From Bacteroidota bacterium (GTDB lineage Bacteria; Bacteroidota; Bacteroidia; Chitinophagales; Chitinophagaceae), in NCBI GenBank assembly GCA_947460595.1, contig CANHGS010000010.1, positions 1 to 64,000 on the forward strand: 64,000 nt of DNA, given 5' to 3'. Under the pieces are notes generated by a model, which had not been told where the DNA came from, did no database searches, and was given only the letters and a program-made list of their open reading frames with translations. Position numbers and translations under genes: made by a program. Shown piece after piece: positions 1-9,157 of this stretch (its first letter is position 1; every line of letters begins with the position of its first letter).

Positions 1-211
1 AACTGAAGCGGATATGAAAGGTTCATTAAGGTCAACAATAGGTGCATAAAATGGAATTAACAGGTAAAGGTTTACACAGGAAAAAAGGTCTATTCTTTAA
101 ATTAGCGTTTTAGCATAAAGGTTGATAATTATAAAAAATAGCAGCATTGTTAAAACTTTACTTGCAAACATCTGTTAGTTATCATTCAACTATCCCTACA
201 AAATTCAAAAT
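1..211. other. Window edge and upstream region of msrA
   Basis: This stretch has no complete gene. On the plus strand a frame open from the window edge reads to a TAA at 47-49 (last residues LRSTIGA), which could be the tail of an upstream gene. An open minus-strand frame also covers the first ~95 bases, so I cannot tell which, if either, is real. The rest is AT-rich and presumably holds the msrA promoter, but I find no clean TAnnTTTG box with a spaced TTG. Confidence 0.25.
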
Positions 212-862
212 ATGTTCAAAATTAGCATGTTAACCCTGGCCTTAACCGGTATATTTTTGGTTTCTTGTGCTCAAAACCCTTCTAAATTGACCAAAATGAA
301 TCAAACGCCCATTCCACCAAACGTCAAAACAGATACAGCAACTTTTGGAGAAGGCTGTTTTTGGTGCACCGAAGCATTTTTTCAAAGACTCAATGGGGTT
401 TACAAAGTAATCTCTGGTTATGGTGGTGGATTTGTAGAAAACCCAACTTATGAACAAGTTTGCGATAAGAATACGGGTCACGTAGAACTTTGTCAAATAA
501 TTTATGATCCAGCTGTCATTAGTTATGACGAGTTATTAGAAGTTTTTTGGAAAACCCATGACCCAACAACCATTGATCGTCAGGGAAATGACGCTGGCCC
601 TCAATACAGATCTGTTATATTTTACCATACGGCTGCCGAAAAAGAAAAGGCAGCATCTTACAAAAAAGCCTTGGATAAATCCGGTGCTTGGTCAAGTCCT
701 ATTGTAACTGAAATTGAAGCCTTTAAAAACTTCTACCCCGCCGAAAACTATCATCAGAATTACTACAATGACAATCAAAATCAGGGTTATTGCCGATTTG
801 TGATTCAACCCAAATTAGAAAAATTTGAAAAAGTCTTCAAAGACAAGCTGAAAAAACATTAG
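212..862 (+). CDS. msrA: Peptide methionine sulfoxide reductase A, lipoprotein form
   Basis: Reduces the S-epimer of methionine sulfoxide in proteins. The active-site motif GCFWC lies at about residues 48-52, where the first Cys is catalytic, followed by the family motifs SGYGGG and GHVE. NQGYC near the C-terminus supplies a likely resolving Cys. The N-terminus is a type II signal peptide with lipobox LVSC, so the enzyme should be lipid-anchored and act on envelope proteins rather than in the cytosol. The 216-residue length fits MsrA plus a signal peptide. No MsrB domain is fused. The next gene starts 32 bases downstream on the same strand and may be co-transcribed. Family assignment is firm; periplasmic location is inferred from the lipobox. 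Confidence 0.93.
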   Translation: MFKISMLTLALTGIFLVSCAQNPSKLTKMNQTPIPPNVKTDTATFGEGCFWCTEAFFQRLNGVYKVISGYGGGFVENPTYEQVCDKNTGHVELCQIIYDPAVISYDELLEVFWKTHDPTTIDRQGNDAGPQYRSVIFYHTAAEKEKAASYKKALDKSGAWSSPIVTEIEAFKNFYPAENYHQNYYNDNQNQGYCRFVIQPKLEKFEKVFKDKLKKH

Positions 863-894
863 AAACAGGTAGGGGCAATCCGTATTTTTATGCA

Positions 895-2574
895 ATGAAC
901 CTGAAGACAATAATTTTTGTACTCCTTTGCTTGAGTACGCTATTCATTAATGCCCAAGTTGACAAAAAGCCAAAGCAATTTAGCCATGCAGATACTTTGC
1001 GTGGATCAATTACAGCAGAGCGTGCCTGGTGGAACTTATTACACTATGACTTACAGGTAACCCCAGACATAAATACCAAAACCATTTCAGGTCAGGTTAC
1101 TATGCAATTTCAAGTATTACAAAAGGGTAAAAGAATGCAAATTGACTTGCAGGAACCTTTGGTGTTAGATAGCGTTATCTGCAATAATAAACAGCTTTCA
1201 TTCATAAGAGATGGAAATGCCTATTTCCTGGTTTTTAAAAAGGATTTGAAAAAAGGAAGTCAGCAGCAAATTGTTATGTATTATCATGGCAAACCAAGGG
1301 AAGCCAGAAATCCACCATGGGATGGAGGTGTTACCTGGACCAAAGATGCTGTTGGAAATGTTTTTGTTAGTACCAGTTGTCAAGGACTAGGAGCTTCTGT
1401 TTGGTGGCCTTGTAAAGACCATCAATATGATGAACCTGAACAGGGCGTCACCGTTTCTGTTACCACACCAGATACTTTAATGGATGTTTCTAATGGAAGA
1501 CTTGAAGGAGTTTATGCTAATGTACAAGCACATACAAAAACTTGGAAATGGATGGTTAAAAACCCTATCAACAATTATAGCCTCTCCATGAATATTGGTA
1601 AATACGAGCATTTCTCTGATACATTGCAAGGAGAATCTGGCGTGTTAGATTTAAATTTCTATCCTTTAAGTTGTCATGTAACTGAAGCTAAGATTCAATT
1701 TCAGCAAGTAAAACCCATGATTCGTTGCTTTGAATATTGGTTGGGTAAATACCCCTTCTATGAAGATGGGTACAAATTATTAGAAGTACCTTATTTGGGT
1801 ATGGAACACCAAAGTGCCGTAACCTATGGCAATAAATTTAAGAATGGTTATTTAGGCAGAGACCTATCAGGTACGGGTTGGGGGCTCAAGTGGGATTTTA
1901 TCATTATTCATGAAAGCGGACACGAGTGGTTTGGTAATAATATTACTAGCAAAGACATTGCCGACATGTGGGTACACGAAGGATTCACAAACTATACAGA
2001 AACCTTATTTACGCAATGGATCAGTGGCAAACAAGCTGCTTACGAATACAATTATGGTATCAGAAAAAACATCAGCAATAGAGAACCCATCATTGGTATT
2101 TACAATGTTCAAAACCAAGGTGGCAATGACATGTATTACAAGGGTGCTAACATGATTCAAACTATTAGAAATAGTATGAATAATGATGAACAATTCAGAT
2201 GGATGCTAAGAGCGCTCAATAAAGAATTTTATCATCAAACGGTAACCACATTAGATATTCAATCTGTGATGGAAAAATTTGCGGGGTATCCTCTAAAACC
2301 AATTTTTGATCAATACTTACGCAAAACAGAGATCCCTATTTTGGAATTACAATATAGCCAAGACAATAAACAAGTCAAATATAGATGGGCTAATTGCATA
2401 CCTGAATTCAATCTCCCCATTTTTGTAAAAACCAATGAAGCAGATTTGAAAATGGAACCCATAGTTGGCACCTGGAAAACCTTACAAATTTTAGACGCAC
2501 ACAAAGCTTTTCTAAATCCAGCTGCTATTGAATTCAAATACTATATTAAAGTAAGAGAACTCCCTACCAACTAA
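895..2574 (+). CDS. M1 family zinc metallopeptidase, secreted
   Basis: Predicted secreted aminopeptidase of the M1 (gluzincin) family. A Sec signal peptide ends near INAQ (about residue 21). The N-terminal beta domain follows, with WWPCKD near residue 167. The exopeptidase-type motif is LGMEHQS, where GxMEN would be usual, so His replaces Asn. The zinc site is HESGHEWFG with the third ligand Glu in VHEGF about 18 residues on. At 559 residues it is shorter than classical PepN and lacks the large C-terminal helical domain. It is followed after 2 bases by the flippase-like gene, suggesting an operon. Substrate is unknown. A second, different M1 enzyme lies at 39074-41059. Confidence 0.88.
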   Translation: MNLKTIIFVLLCLSTLFINAQVDKKPKQFSHADTLRGSITAERAWWNLLHYDLQVTPDINTKTISGQVTMQFQVLQKGKRMQIDLQEPLVLDSVICNNKQLSFIRDGNAYFLVFKKDLKKGSQQQIVMYYHGKPREARNPPWDGGVTWTKDAVGNVFVSTSCQGLGASVWWPCKDHQYDEPEQGVTVSVTTPDTLMDVSNGRLEGVYANVQAHTKTWKWMVKNPINNYSLSMNIGKYEHFSDTLQGESGVLDLNFYPLSCHVTEAKIQFQQVKPMIRCFEYWLGKYPFYEDGYKLLEVPYLGMEHQSAVTYGNKFKNGYLGRDLSGTGWGLKWDFIIIHESGHEWFGNNITSKDIADMWVHEGFTNYTETLFTQWISGKQAAYEYNYGIRKNISNREPIIGIYNVQNQGGNDMYYKGANMIQTIRNSMNNDEQFRWMLRALNKEFYHQTVTTLDIQSVMEKFAGYPLKPIFDQYLRKTEIPILELQYSQDNKQVKYRWANCIPEFNLPIFVKTNEADLKMEPIVGTWKTLQILDAHKAFLNPAAIEFKYYIKVRELPTN

Positions 2575-2576
2575 TC

Positions 2577-4076
2577 ATGGGAAGTATTAGAAGACAAACC
2601 ATCCAGTCTAGTATTCTGGTTTATATCGGTTTTTTAATCGGTGCTGTTAATCTATATTATTATACCAGAATAGGGAATGGCGCTTTTACCCCCGAACAAT
2701 TTGGTCTAACCAGGATCTTTTTTGATTTTTCTCAAAACATGTATGCCTTTGGTAGTTTGGGTATCATTCCGGTGATTTACAAATTCTATCCTTATTACAA
2801 AGACAATTTAGAAGCTCATGAAATTGATTTAATGACTTGGGCATTGGCCGTTTCACTAATAGGTTTTCTATTAGTATTAATGGCCGGTTATTGGTTCCAA
2901 CCATTTTTTGTACAACATTTTTCAAAAGGCTCAAAGCTCATTGTTGATTACTATTATTGGATGTTTCCCTTTGCCATGGGAATGCTTTTATTTTCTGTAA
3001 TGGAAGGATTTTGTTGGGCTGTACAGAAAACGGTTATGTCTAATTTTTTAAAAGAGACTGGATTGAGAATCCTCACATTAATTATTGTCTTATTGTATTA
3101 TTTTAGATATATCAGCTTTTCAGAATTCATTCATCTATTTGCATTTTTATATTTGGCTATATTTGGCATTGTTGCATGGGTACTTTATCAAACAAAAAAA
3201 TTACATTTTCCACTTAAAATTAGCAGGGTTACCAAAAAATTTAAATGGAAAATGTTTTCCATGCAGGCATTGATTTTTGGAGGCACATGCGTTGCCTCTT
3301 TAGCTGCAACAGTTGACAGTTTTATTATTGCAAAGTTTCAAGGCTTGGCCGTTGTTGCTGTATTTGGCGTTGCCCAATATGCGGCTAATTTAATTCAAGT
3401 ACCACAAAGAAGTATTCAATCGGTATCTGCAGGGGTTTTATCAAGAGCATGGAAAGACAAGAATCTACCCGAAATTAAACGCATCTATCAACGCTCCTGT
3501 ATTAATTTATTACTCATCTCCCTTTTCCTATTTGGCAATATTTGGTTGAACATTCATCCTGCTTTGGTAGAATTAAATATTCAAAAAACATATGAATCAG
3601 GACTTGCAGTTGTATTTATTTTAGGCATAGTTAGAATTATTGATGCCGGAACAGGATTGAATAATATTGTCATTGGCACTTCTACTTACTGGCGTTTTGA
3701 TTTTTTAAGTGGTGTATTTTTATTGGCATGTAGATTACCATTAACCTATTATCTAATTAAAAACTATGGTATCATTGGTTCCGCTTTTGCAGAACTTGGC
3801 GCATTTGCCTTCTATAACCTAATTCGGTTTGAATTTTTAAGACGAAAATTTGGCATGCAACCCTTTAATCAAAACAACTTTAAAGCCTTGTTATTAGGAA
3901 TTATTGCTTTTGGTCTGGTATCCGTTTTACTAGGGCAATTATCTGGATGGTCTGGCATTATTCTTAGATCTGCCCTATTTTCTAGCCTAATGATTTTGGG
4001 TATTATCCAAGGGAAATTAACCCCAGACGCTGCACAATTGATTGTTCAATTCAAAACCAAATGGGGTATTAAATAA
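2577..4076 (+). CDS. Flippase-like polysaccharide biosynthesis membrane protein
   Basis: A 499-residue integral membrane protein with about 14 hydrophobic segments spread along its length. It resembles the Wzx / MATE-like (MOP superfamily) exporters that flip lipid-linked oligosaccharides. The N-terminus opens with a polar stretch, then VYIGFLIGAVNLYYYTRIG, typical of this group in Bacteroidota. The start ATG lies 2 bases after the stop of the M1 peptidase, implying translational coupling, although no functional link is obvious. It ends 3 bases from the convergent NlpC/P60 gene with no terminator between. No glycosyltransferases are nearby, so it is not in a recognisable surface-polysaccharide cluster. 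Superfamily is likely; the transported lipid is unknown. Confidence 0.75.
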   Translation: MGSIRRQTIQSSILVYIGFLIGAVNLYYYTRIGNGAFTPEQFGLTRIFFDFSQNMYAFGSLGIIPVIYKFYPYYKDNLEAHEIDLMTWALAVSLIGFLLVLMAGYWFQPFFVQHFSKGSKLIVDYYYWMFPFAMGMLLFSVMEGFCWAVQKTVMSNFLKETGLRILTLIIVLLYYFRYISFSEFIHLFAFLYLAIFGIVAWVLYQTKKLHFPLKISRVTKKFKWKMFSMQALIFGGTCVASLAATVDSFIIAKFQGLAVVAVFGVAQYAANLIQVPQRSIQSVSAGVLSRAWKDKNLPEIKRIYQRSCINLLLISLFLFGNIWLNIHPALVELNIQKTYESGLAVVFILGIVRIIDAGTGLNNIVIGTSTYWRFDFLSGVFLLACRLPLTYYLIKNYGIIGSAFAELGAFAFYNLIRFEFLRRKFGMQPFNQNNFKALLLGIIAFGLVSVLLGQLSGWSGIILRSALFSSLMILGIIQGKLTPDAAQLIVQFKTKWGIK

Positions 4077-4079
4077 GCA

Positions 4080-4790
4080 TTATTGCTTCATTCTACCACC
4101 ACCTCTAAATTTGGGGCTCCAATAGGTTTCTTTTAGATCACTGATCATAACACCCCCGCTAGTTGCAGCGTGCACAAACTTGTTGTTTTGCAGGTAAACC
4201 CCAACATGGGTAATAGATTTCCTGCTTCTACCGGATGTGTGAAAAAAGACCAAATCACCTTCTTGTAAATCATCCATTCCAATAATATCAGCGGCCTGAT
4301 ATTGCTCTTGCGCAGTTCTTGGCAGAGAAATAGTATAAACAGCTTTATAGAGAATCTGTGTAAAAGCGGAACAGTCCAAACAATTCTCAGTGGTTCCTCC
4401 CATACAGTACCGGGTGCCCCACCATTTATCCATTTGCTCTAATAAAGGAATATTATCCAACTGAGTAATAGGAACTCCAACCAGCACGGAAAACTTTAAC
4501 TGTAAATAACTGGCATTCTCAGTATTGAATATACCAGCACTAACCGGATTATTGGGTTGGCTGTTATTGCTTTTTTTGGTATTTGCTGTACTGGTTTTGT
4601 GCTTGGAACTCATGGTAGAGCCTGGCGTAACTTCTATTCCCTCAATGAAATGCGGATCTTTATTAGATTTCAGCTGTTTATTTGAAACAGACATGCTGGT
4701 ATGGTCTTTGGCAGTTAATTGTCTAAATGATCGGCAACTACTAAAGCCAAGTAGCATTCCTATATATAGTAAAATTTGAAATTGTTTCAT
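4080..4790 (-). CDS. NlpC/P60 family cell-wall hydrolase, lipoprotein
   Basis: Predicted gamma-D-glutamyl-diamino acid endopeptidase cutting peptidoglycan stem peptides. The signal peptide ends in lipobox FSSC, followed by about 90 polar residues as a linker. The catalytic domain occupies roughly residues 115-236: the Cys is in NCLDCSAF, the domain motif GDLVFF follows, the His is in THVGVYL, and a further His is in FVHAATSGGV. The order C-H-H is as expected for the family. It is divergent from dnaE, with about 117 bases between the two start codons once dnaE is correctly started. Confidence in the enzyme family is high; whether it acts in wall growth, separation or recycling cannot be read from the sequence. 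Confidence 0.88.
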   Translation of the reverse strand: MKQFQILLYIGMLLGFSSCRSFRQLTAKDHTSMSVSNKQLKSNKDPHFIEGIEVTPGSTMSSKHKTSTANTKKSNNSQPNNPVSAGIFNTENASYLQLKFSVLVGVPITQLDNIPLLEQMDKWWGTRYCMGGTTENCLDCSAFTQILYKAVYTISLPRTAQEQYQAADIIGMDDLQEGDLVFFHTSGRSRKSITHVGVYLQNNKFVHAATSGGVMISDLKETYWSPKFRGGGRMKQ

Positions 4791-4907
4791 AAACTAGGTC
4801 TGCAATTTAGGTTTGAAACGCCTAACCGTCAAATTAGAAGCATTGTGGAAAATTTATCCTGTCCATCAGGCTGCTTTGTTACGATATTTGAACGAATCCA
4901 GTTACTC

Positions 4908-7900
4908 ATGTGTCAGTTTTCTCATTTACACGTTCATACCCAATATTCCTTGTTGGATGGTGCCGCCAACATAGGCAGTTTGTATAAAAAAGCCGCTAAA
5001 GATAATATGCCAGCCTTGGCTATTACCGATCACGGAAATATGTTTGGTGCATTTGAATTTGTTGCGCAGGCCTGGAAAAACACTAAGGTGATTGGCAAGG
5101 ATGAAAATGGAAAAGACATTCTAACTCCAACGGTTAAACCTATTGTGGGTTGTGAGTTCTATGTTGTAGCTGATCGGTTCTTAAAAACTTTTACCAAAGA
5201 AGTTAAAGACAAACGATACCATCAGGTCTTATTAGCCAAAAATGCTACTGGCTATCAGAACCTTGTAAAGCTCACTTCAATGGGTTTTATAGAGGGCATG
5301 TATAGCAAATATCCTAGGGTAGACAAAGCATTAATTGAAAAATACCATGAAGGAATCATTGCCACTACTTGTTGTATTGGTGCTTATGTGCCACAGACCA
5401 TTTTAAACGGTACAGAACAGGAAGCTGAGAATGAATTCAAATGGTGGTTAGACTTATTTGGAGAAGACTATTATATAGAAATTCAAAGACATCAAATTAA
5501 AGAACAGGAATTGATCAATAATACCCTGCTCAAATTTGCCAAGAAATACAATGTCCCAGTCATTGCTACCAATGATAGCCATTATACGGAAAGGGACGAT
5601 TATAATGCCCACGATATTTTGCTCTGTATCAATACCGGTGAAAAACAAGCCACACCTGGTTTTGACGATTTTGCCAATGATGATGTGCAGATCAAGAATA
5701 GAAGGTTCAAATTCCCCAACGACCAATTCTATTTCAAGACCACGGAAGAGATGAAACGTCTCTTTCATGATATTCCTGAGTCCATTGATAATACCAACGC
5801 CATTGTTGACAAGATTGAGGTCTTGAATTTAAAAAAGGATATTCTCTTACCAGCATTTCCTATACCTCCCTCCTTTCAGGTACACCAGGATAGTAATTTG
5901 AATCAATGGGAATTTCTGAAACACTTGACCATGGAAGGCGCCAAAATGCGCTATACCGATATTACGCCTGAGATTCAAGAAAGATTGGACTTTGAATTGT
6001 TTACCATTAGAACCATGGGATTTGCGGGTTACTTTTTAATTGTAAGTGACTTTATTAAAGCTGGTCGTGAAATGGGTGTATTTGTGGGACCTGGAAGGGG
6101 TTCAGCCGCGGGCTCTGTGGTGGCTTATTGTATTGGCATTACCAATATTGACCCCATTAAATACAACCTACTATTTGAGCGTTTCTTGAATCCTGACCGT
6201 AAGAGCATGCCAGATATAGATACAGACTTTGATGATGAAGGAAGGCAGCGAGTTATTGACTATGTAGTAAACAAATATGGTAAGAATCAGGTGGCCCAGA
6301 TTATTACTTATGGTACCATGGCCGCCAAAATGAGTATCAAAGACGTAGCTCGGGTGCTTGACCTTCCCTTAAGTGAAAGTAATATGTTGGCCAAATTGGT
6401 ACCAGACAAACCTGGCACAGAATTACGCCGAGTATTACACGCACCATTCACCATTAAAGAAGGGGAAAAAATTGGCGAAAAATCTTTTGAAGAAAAAGAG
6501 GGCTACCAACAAGAAGACCTAGATAATATTAAAAAACTCCGAGAACTCTATAACGGTAACGACATTCGGTCACAGGTTTTAAAAGAAGCTGAAAGACTAG
6601 AGGGGTCAGTAAGAAATACGGGCATCCATGCGGCGGGAATTATCATCGCTCCGCGCGATTTAACAGACCTCATTCCGGTAGCCATTTCTAAAGACTCCCC
6701 ACTTTGGGTAACACAGATTGAAGGAAGTACCATTGAAGAAGCCGGTGTCATTAAGATGGACTTCTTGGGTTTAAAAACCCTATCCATTTTAAAAACTGCG
6801 TTGGAATTGATTTTTCAAAATCACCAAGTGACTATTGATTTAGATACCATTCCCTTGGACGATGAAAAGACTTTTCAATTGTATCAAAAAGGAGAAACCA
6901 ATGCCACATTTCAATTTGAAAGTATTGGCATGCAAAAATACCTGCGCGAATTAAAGCCGGATAAGTTTGCAGACTTGATTGCCATGAACGCCCTCTACAG
7001 GCCTGGTCCTATTGCTTATATCCCCAACTTTATTGATAGAAAGCACGGAAAAGAAGCCATTAGCTATGACTTAGCAGACATGGAGGAATATTTGGCGGAT
7101 ACTTATGGTATTACTGTGTATCAAGAACAGGTTATGTTATTATCCCAAAAAATTGGAGGCTTTAGTAAGGGAGACGCAGATGTCTTGCGCAAGGCGATGG
7201 GTAAAAAAGACAGAAAGACCCTTGATAAAATGAAGGGTAAATTTGTGGAAGGTGCCACTACCAAAGGTCATGCCGCAGAAACCTTAGAAAAAATTTGGAC
7301 TGACTGGGAAGCTTTTGCCCAATATGCTTTCAATAAATCGCATAGTACTTGTTATGCTTTTGTGGCGTATCAAACGGCCTATTTAAAAGCGCATTATCCA
7401 GGAGAATATATGTCTGCTGTTCTTAACCACGCTGGAGGTATTGAAAAGATCACCTTTTTTATGGAAGAATGTAAGCGAATGGGGATTAAAGTATTAGGAC
7501 CCGATATCAATGAATCACTCAAAGGATTTGCGGTAAACAAGAAGGGAGAAATCCGATTTGGCATGGGTGGCATTAAAGGTGTGGGAGAAGCTGCTGTTGA
7601 AAACATTATTGCAGAGCGAGAAAAAAATGGTCACTATTCAGACATCTTTGATTTTATTGCAAGGGTGCTACAAAAAAGCGTTAATAAAAAGTCATTAGAA
7701 TGCTTGGCTTATTCTGGTGCATTTGATTGTTTTGCAGCTTATCATCGAGCACAATATTTTAATGTTCCTGATGGTGAAAAACAAACTGGTCTAGAAAAAA
7801 TAGTTAGCTATGGTCAGGCCAAACAGGCACATGCCATTGGAACCACCAATACTTTATTTGGCAATCTCTCTGCAGCCATGGATGTTCCTCAACCCAAAAT

Positions 7901-8597
7901 TGCCGTTTGTGAACCTTGGACTTTAACAGAATTGTTAGACCATGAAAAAGAGGTTACAGGCATGTACATGAGTGGGCACCCTTTGGATCATTTTAAATTT
8001 GAACTCAAGTATTATGGCATATCCAAAATCAGTGACTTTAATGAGATTAAAGAAACCCTGCACTTACAACCCAATCCCGGAAAAGTATTGCGTGTTGCGG
8101 GGTTAATCATTGATGTGCAACATAGGGTTACCAAAACAGGTAAGAATTTTGGATCCTTTGCTTTTGAAGACTTAAGTGGAAAAACGGAATTCCTGCTCTG
8201 GAGTGAAGACTATATACGTTTTCAGAACTACTTAGAAAAAGGAACCAATATTATGTGTACTGGATTTTTCCGACCCAGGTATGGTAGACCCGATGAATTT
8301 GATTTTAAAATCAATAGTATGTCCTTGTTAGAAACGGTGAAACAAACCCTCACAAGAAGTATAGAAATTAGCATGCATCCAGCATCGGTTACTGCAGCAT
8401 TGGTTGACTTTGTAGACAGCAATATTAAACAGCATCCTGGTAAGACTTCCCTTAGATTCAATATGTTCGAACCCAAAGAGAACCTAAAAGTGAGTTTGTA
8501 TAGTTTAGACAAAAGTTTTTTGATGAATGAGGATATGGCTGGATTCCTGATGAACAACCCCGATTTTGAAGTAAATGTGGGTGTTGTCAGTGCATAA
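4908..8597 (+). CDS. dnaE: DNA polymerase III alpha subunit
   Basis: Replicative polymerase, C-family. I place the start at the ATG giving MCQFSHLHVHTQYS. The ORF-track start 44 codons upstream would overlap the divergent NlpC/P60 gene and adds residues with no family match. The product is then 1229 residues. The N-terminal PHP domain retains HVHTQYSLLDGA and ITDHGNMFG, so metal-binding residues look intact. The palm has PGRGSAAGS and the catalytic aspartates in PDIDTDFDDE. The fingers carry YRPGP and the tail an OB-fold (GKNFGSFAFEDLSG). The PHP domain could be catalytically active, unlike the degenerate one of E. coli; that is inference. It is probably monocistronic, with only a weak hairpin after the stop. 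Confidence 0.96.
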   Translation: MCQFSHLHVHTQYSLLDGAANIGSLYKKAAKDNMPALAITDHGNMFGAFEFVAQAWKNTKVIGKDENGKDILTPTVKPIVGCEFYVVADRFLKTFTKEVKDKRYHQVLLAKNATGYQNLVKLTSMGFIEGMYSKYPRVDKALIEKYHEGIIATTCCIGAYVPQTILNGTEQEAENEFKWWLDLFGEDYYIEIQRHQIKEQELINNTLLKFAKKYNVPVIATNDSHYTERDDYNAHDILLCINTGEKQATPGFDDFANDDVQIKNRRFKFPNDQFYFKTTEEMKRLFHDIPESIDNTNAIVDKIEVLNLKKDILLPAFPIPPSFQVHQDSNLNQWEFLKHLTMEGAKMRYTDITPEIQERLDFELFTIRTMGFAGYFLIVSDFIKAGREMGVFVGPGRGSAAGSVVAYCIGITNIDPIKYNLLFERFLNPDRKSMPDIDTDFDDEGRQRVIDYVVNKYGKNQVAQIITYGTMAAKMSIKDVARVLDLPLSESNMLAKLVPDKPGTELRRVLHAPFTIKEGEKIGEKSFEEKEGYQQEDLDNIKKLRELYNGNDIRSQVLKEAERLEGSVRNTGIHAAGIIIAPRDLTDLIPVAISKDSPLWVTQIEGSTIEEAGVIKMDFLGLKTLSILKTALELIFQNHQVTIDLDTIPLDDEKTFQLYQKGETNATFQFESIGMQKYLRELKPDKFADLIAMNALYRPGPIAYIPNFIDRKHGKEAISYDLADMEEYLADTYGITVYQEQVMLLSQKIGGFSKGDADVLRKAMGKKDRKTLDKMKGKFVEGATTKGHAAETLEKIWTDWEAFAQYAFNKSHSTCYAFVAYQTAYLKAHYPGEYMSAVLNHAGGIEKITFFMEECKRMGIKVLGPDINESLKGFAVNKKGEIRFGMGGIKGVGEAAVENIIAEREKNGHYSDIFDFIARVLQKSVNKKSLECLAYSGAFDCFAAYHRAQYFNVPDGEKQTGLEKIVSYGQAKQAHAIGTTNTLFGNLSAAMDVPQPKIAVCEPWTLTELLDHEKEVTGMYMSGHPLDHFKFELKYYGISKISDFNEIKETLHLQPNPGKVLRVAGLIIDVQHRVTKTGKNFGSFAFEDLSGKTEFLLWSEDYIRFQNYLEKGTNIMCTGFFRPRYGRPDEFDFKINSMSLLETVKQTLTRSIEISMHPASVTAALVDFVDSNIKQHPGKTSLRFNMFEPKENLKVSLYSLDKSFLMNEDMAGFLMNNPDFEVNVGVVSA

Positions 8598-8598
8598 A

Positions 8599-8613
8599 CT
8601 GACCCCGTGTCAG
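8599..8613 (+). terminator. Weak hairpin after dnaE
   Basis: CTGAC and GTCAG form a 5-bp stem around a CCCGT loop 2 bases after the dnaE stop, followed by GTTTTC. The stem and T-run are both short, so this is only a possible terminator. Confidence 0.3.
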
Positions 8614-8682
8614 GTTTTCGGTTGTAAATCCATTAATCACATTGGTGGAAAAGTCAAATCAGCAGAAACAGTGCTTTGGATT

Positions 8683-8690
8683 TATATTTG
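8683..8690 (+). promoter_or_regulatory. Possible -7 box of trxA promoter
   Basis: TATATTTG matches the Bacteroidota -7 consensus TAnnTTTG, 37 bases upstream of the trxA ATG. No TTG is found at the expected 17-22 base distance, so the -33 element is missing or divergent. Confidence 0.35.
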
Positions 8691-8727
8691 ATATTCATCT
8701 TCTATCATCAACATTAAAACAATAAAA

Positions 8728-9045
8728 ATGGCTTTAGAATTAACAGACGCAAACTTCCAGAGCACCGTGCTCGACAGCGATAAATTAACCGTAGTGGATT
8801 TTTGGGCCGAATGGTGTGGCCCTTGCCGTGCAATTGGACCCGTTATTGAAGAATTGTCCAAAGAATATGATGGAAAGATTAATGTGGGCAAAGTAAACGT
8901 AGACCACAATCCTAACCTAAGTGTCAACTATGGTATTACTTCAATTCCTGCTATCCTGTTTATCAAAGGTGGTCAAATTGTAGACAAACAAATTGGAGCA
9001 GTTCCAAAAAGTGTCTTGGACAAGAAGATTCAAGCGCATTTGTAA
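8728..9045 (+). CDS. trxA: Thioredoxin
   Basis: Cytosolic dithiol-disulfide oxidoreductase of 105 residues, the usual length. It carries the canonical active site WCGPC at residues 31-35 within FWAEWCGPC, the cis-proline loop TSIPA, and the C-terminal GAVPK motif. No signal peptide is present. It stands alone between dnaE and nupC, closed by a strong terminator after the stop. It would reduce ribonucleotide reductase, methionine sulfoxide reductases and similar partners. Bacteroidota often carry several thioredoxins, so this need not be the only one. Confidence 0.96.
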   Translation: MALELTDANFQSTVLDSDKLTVVDFWAEWCGPCRAIGPVIEELSKEYDGKINVGKVNVDHNPNLSVNYGITSIPAILFIKGGQIVDKQIGAVPKSVLDKKIQAHL

Positions 9046-9062
9046 ACTTGAAAAAACTATAC

Positions 9063-9090
9063 AAAAGAGGCCCCAAATGGGGTCTCTTTT
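9063..9090 (+). terminator. Intrinsic terminator after trxA
   Basis: AAAAGAGGCCCC pairs with GGGGTCTCTTTT around an AAAT loop, giving a 12-bp stem with one G-U pair. It lies 18 bases after the trxA stop. Confidence 0.9.
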
Positions 9091-9157
9091 GTTATTGGAT
9101 GATCGTGATTAATATTTTATTATCTTACCGCCTTATTCAATTAGCCAACTACTGTTT

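Noticed and set aside
1-49. Plus-strand C-terminal tail at the window edge
   Set aside because: Fifteen codons cannot be distinguished from chance, and the opposite strand is also open; recorded only as a low-confidence possibility.
4776-4907. N-terminal 44-residue extension of dnaE in the ORF track
   Set aside because: It overlaps the divergent NlpC/P60 gene and lacks any PolC/DnaE similarity; the family N-terminus begins at MCQFSHLHVH.
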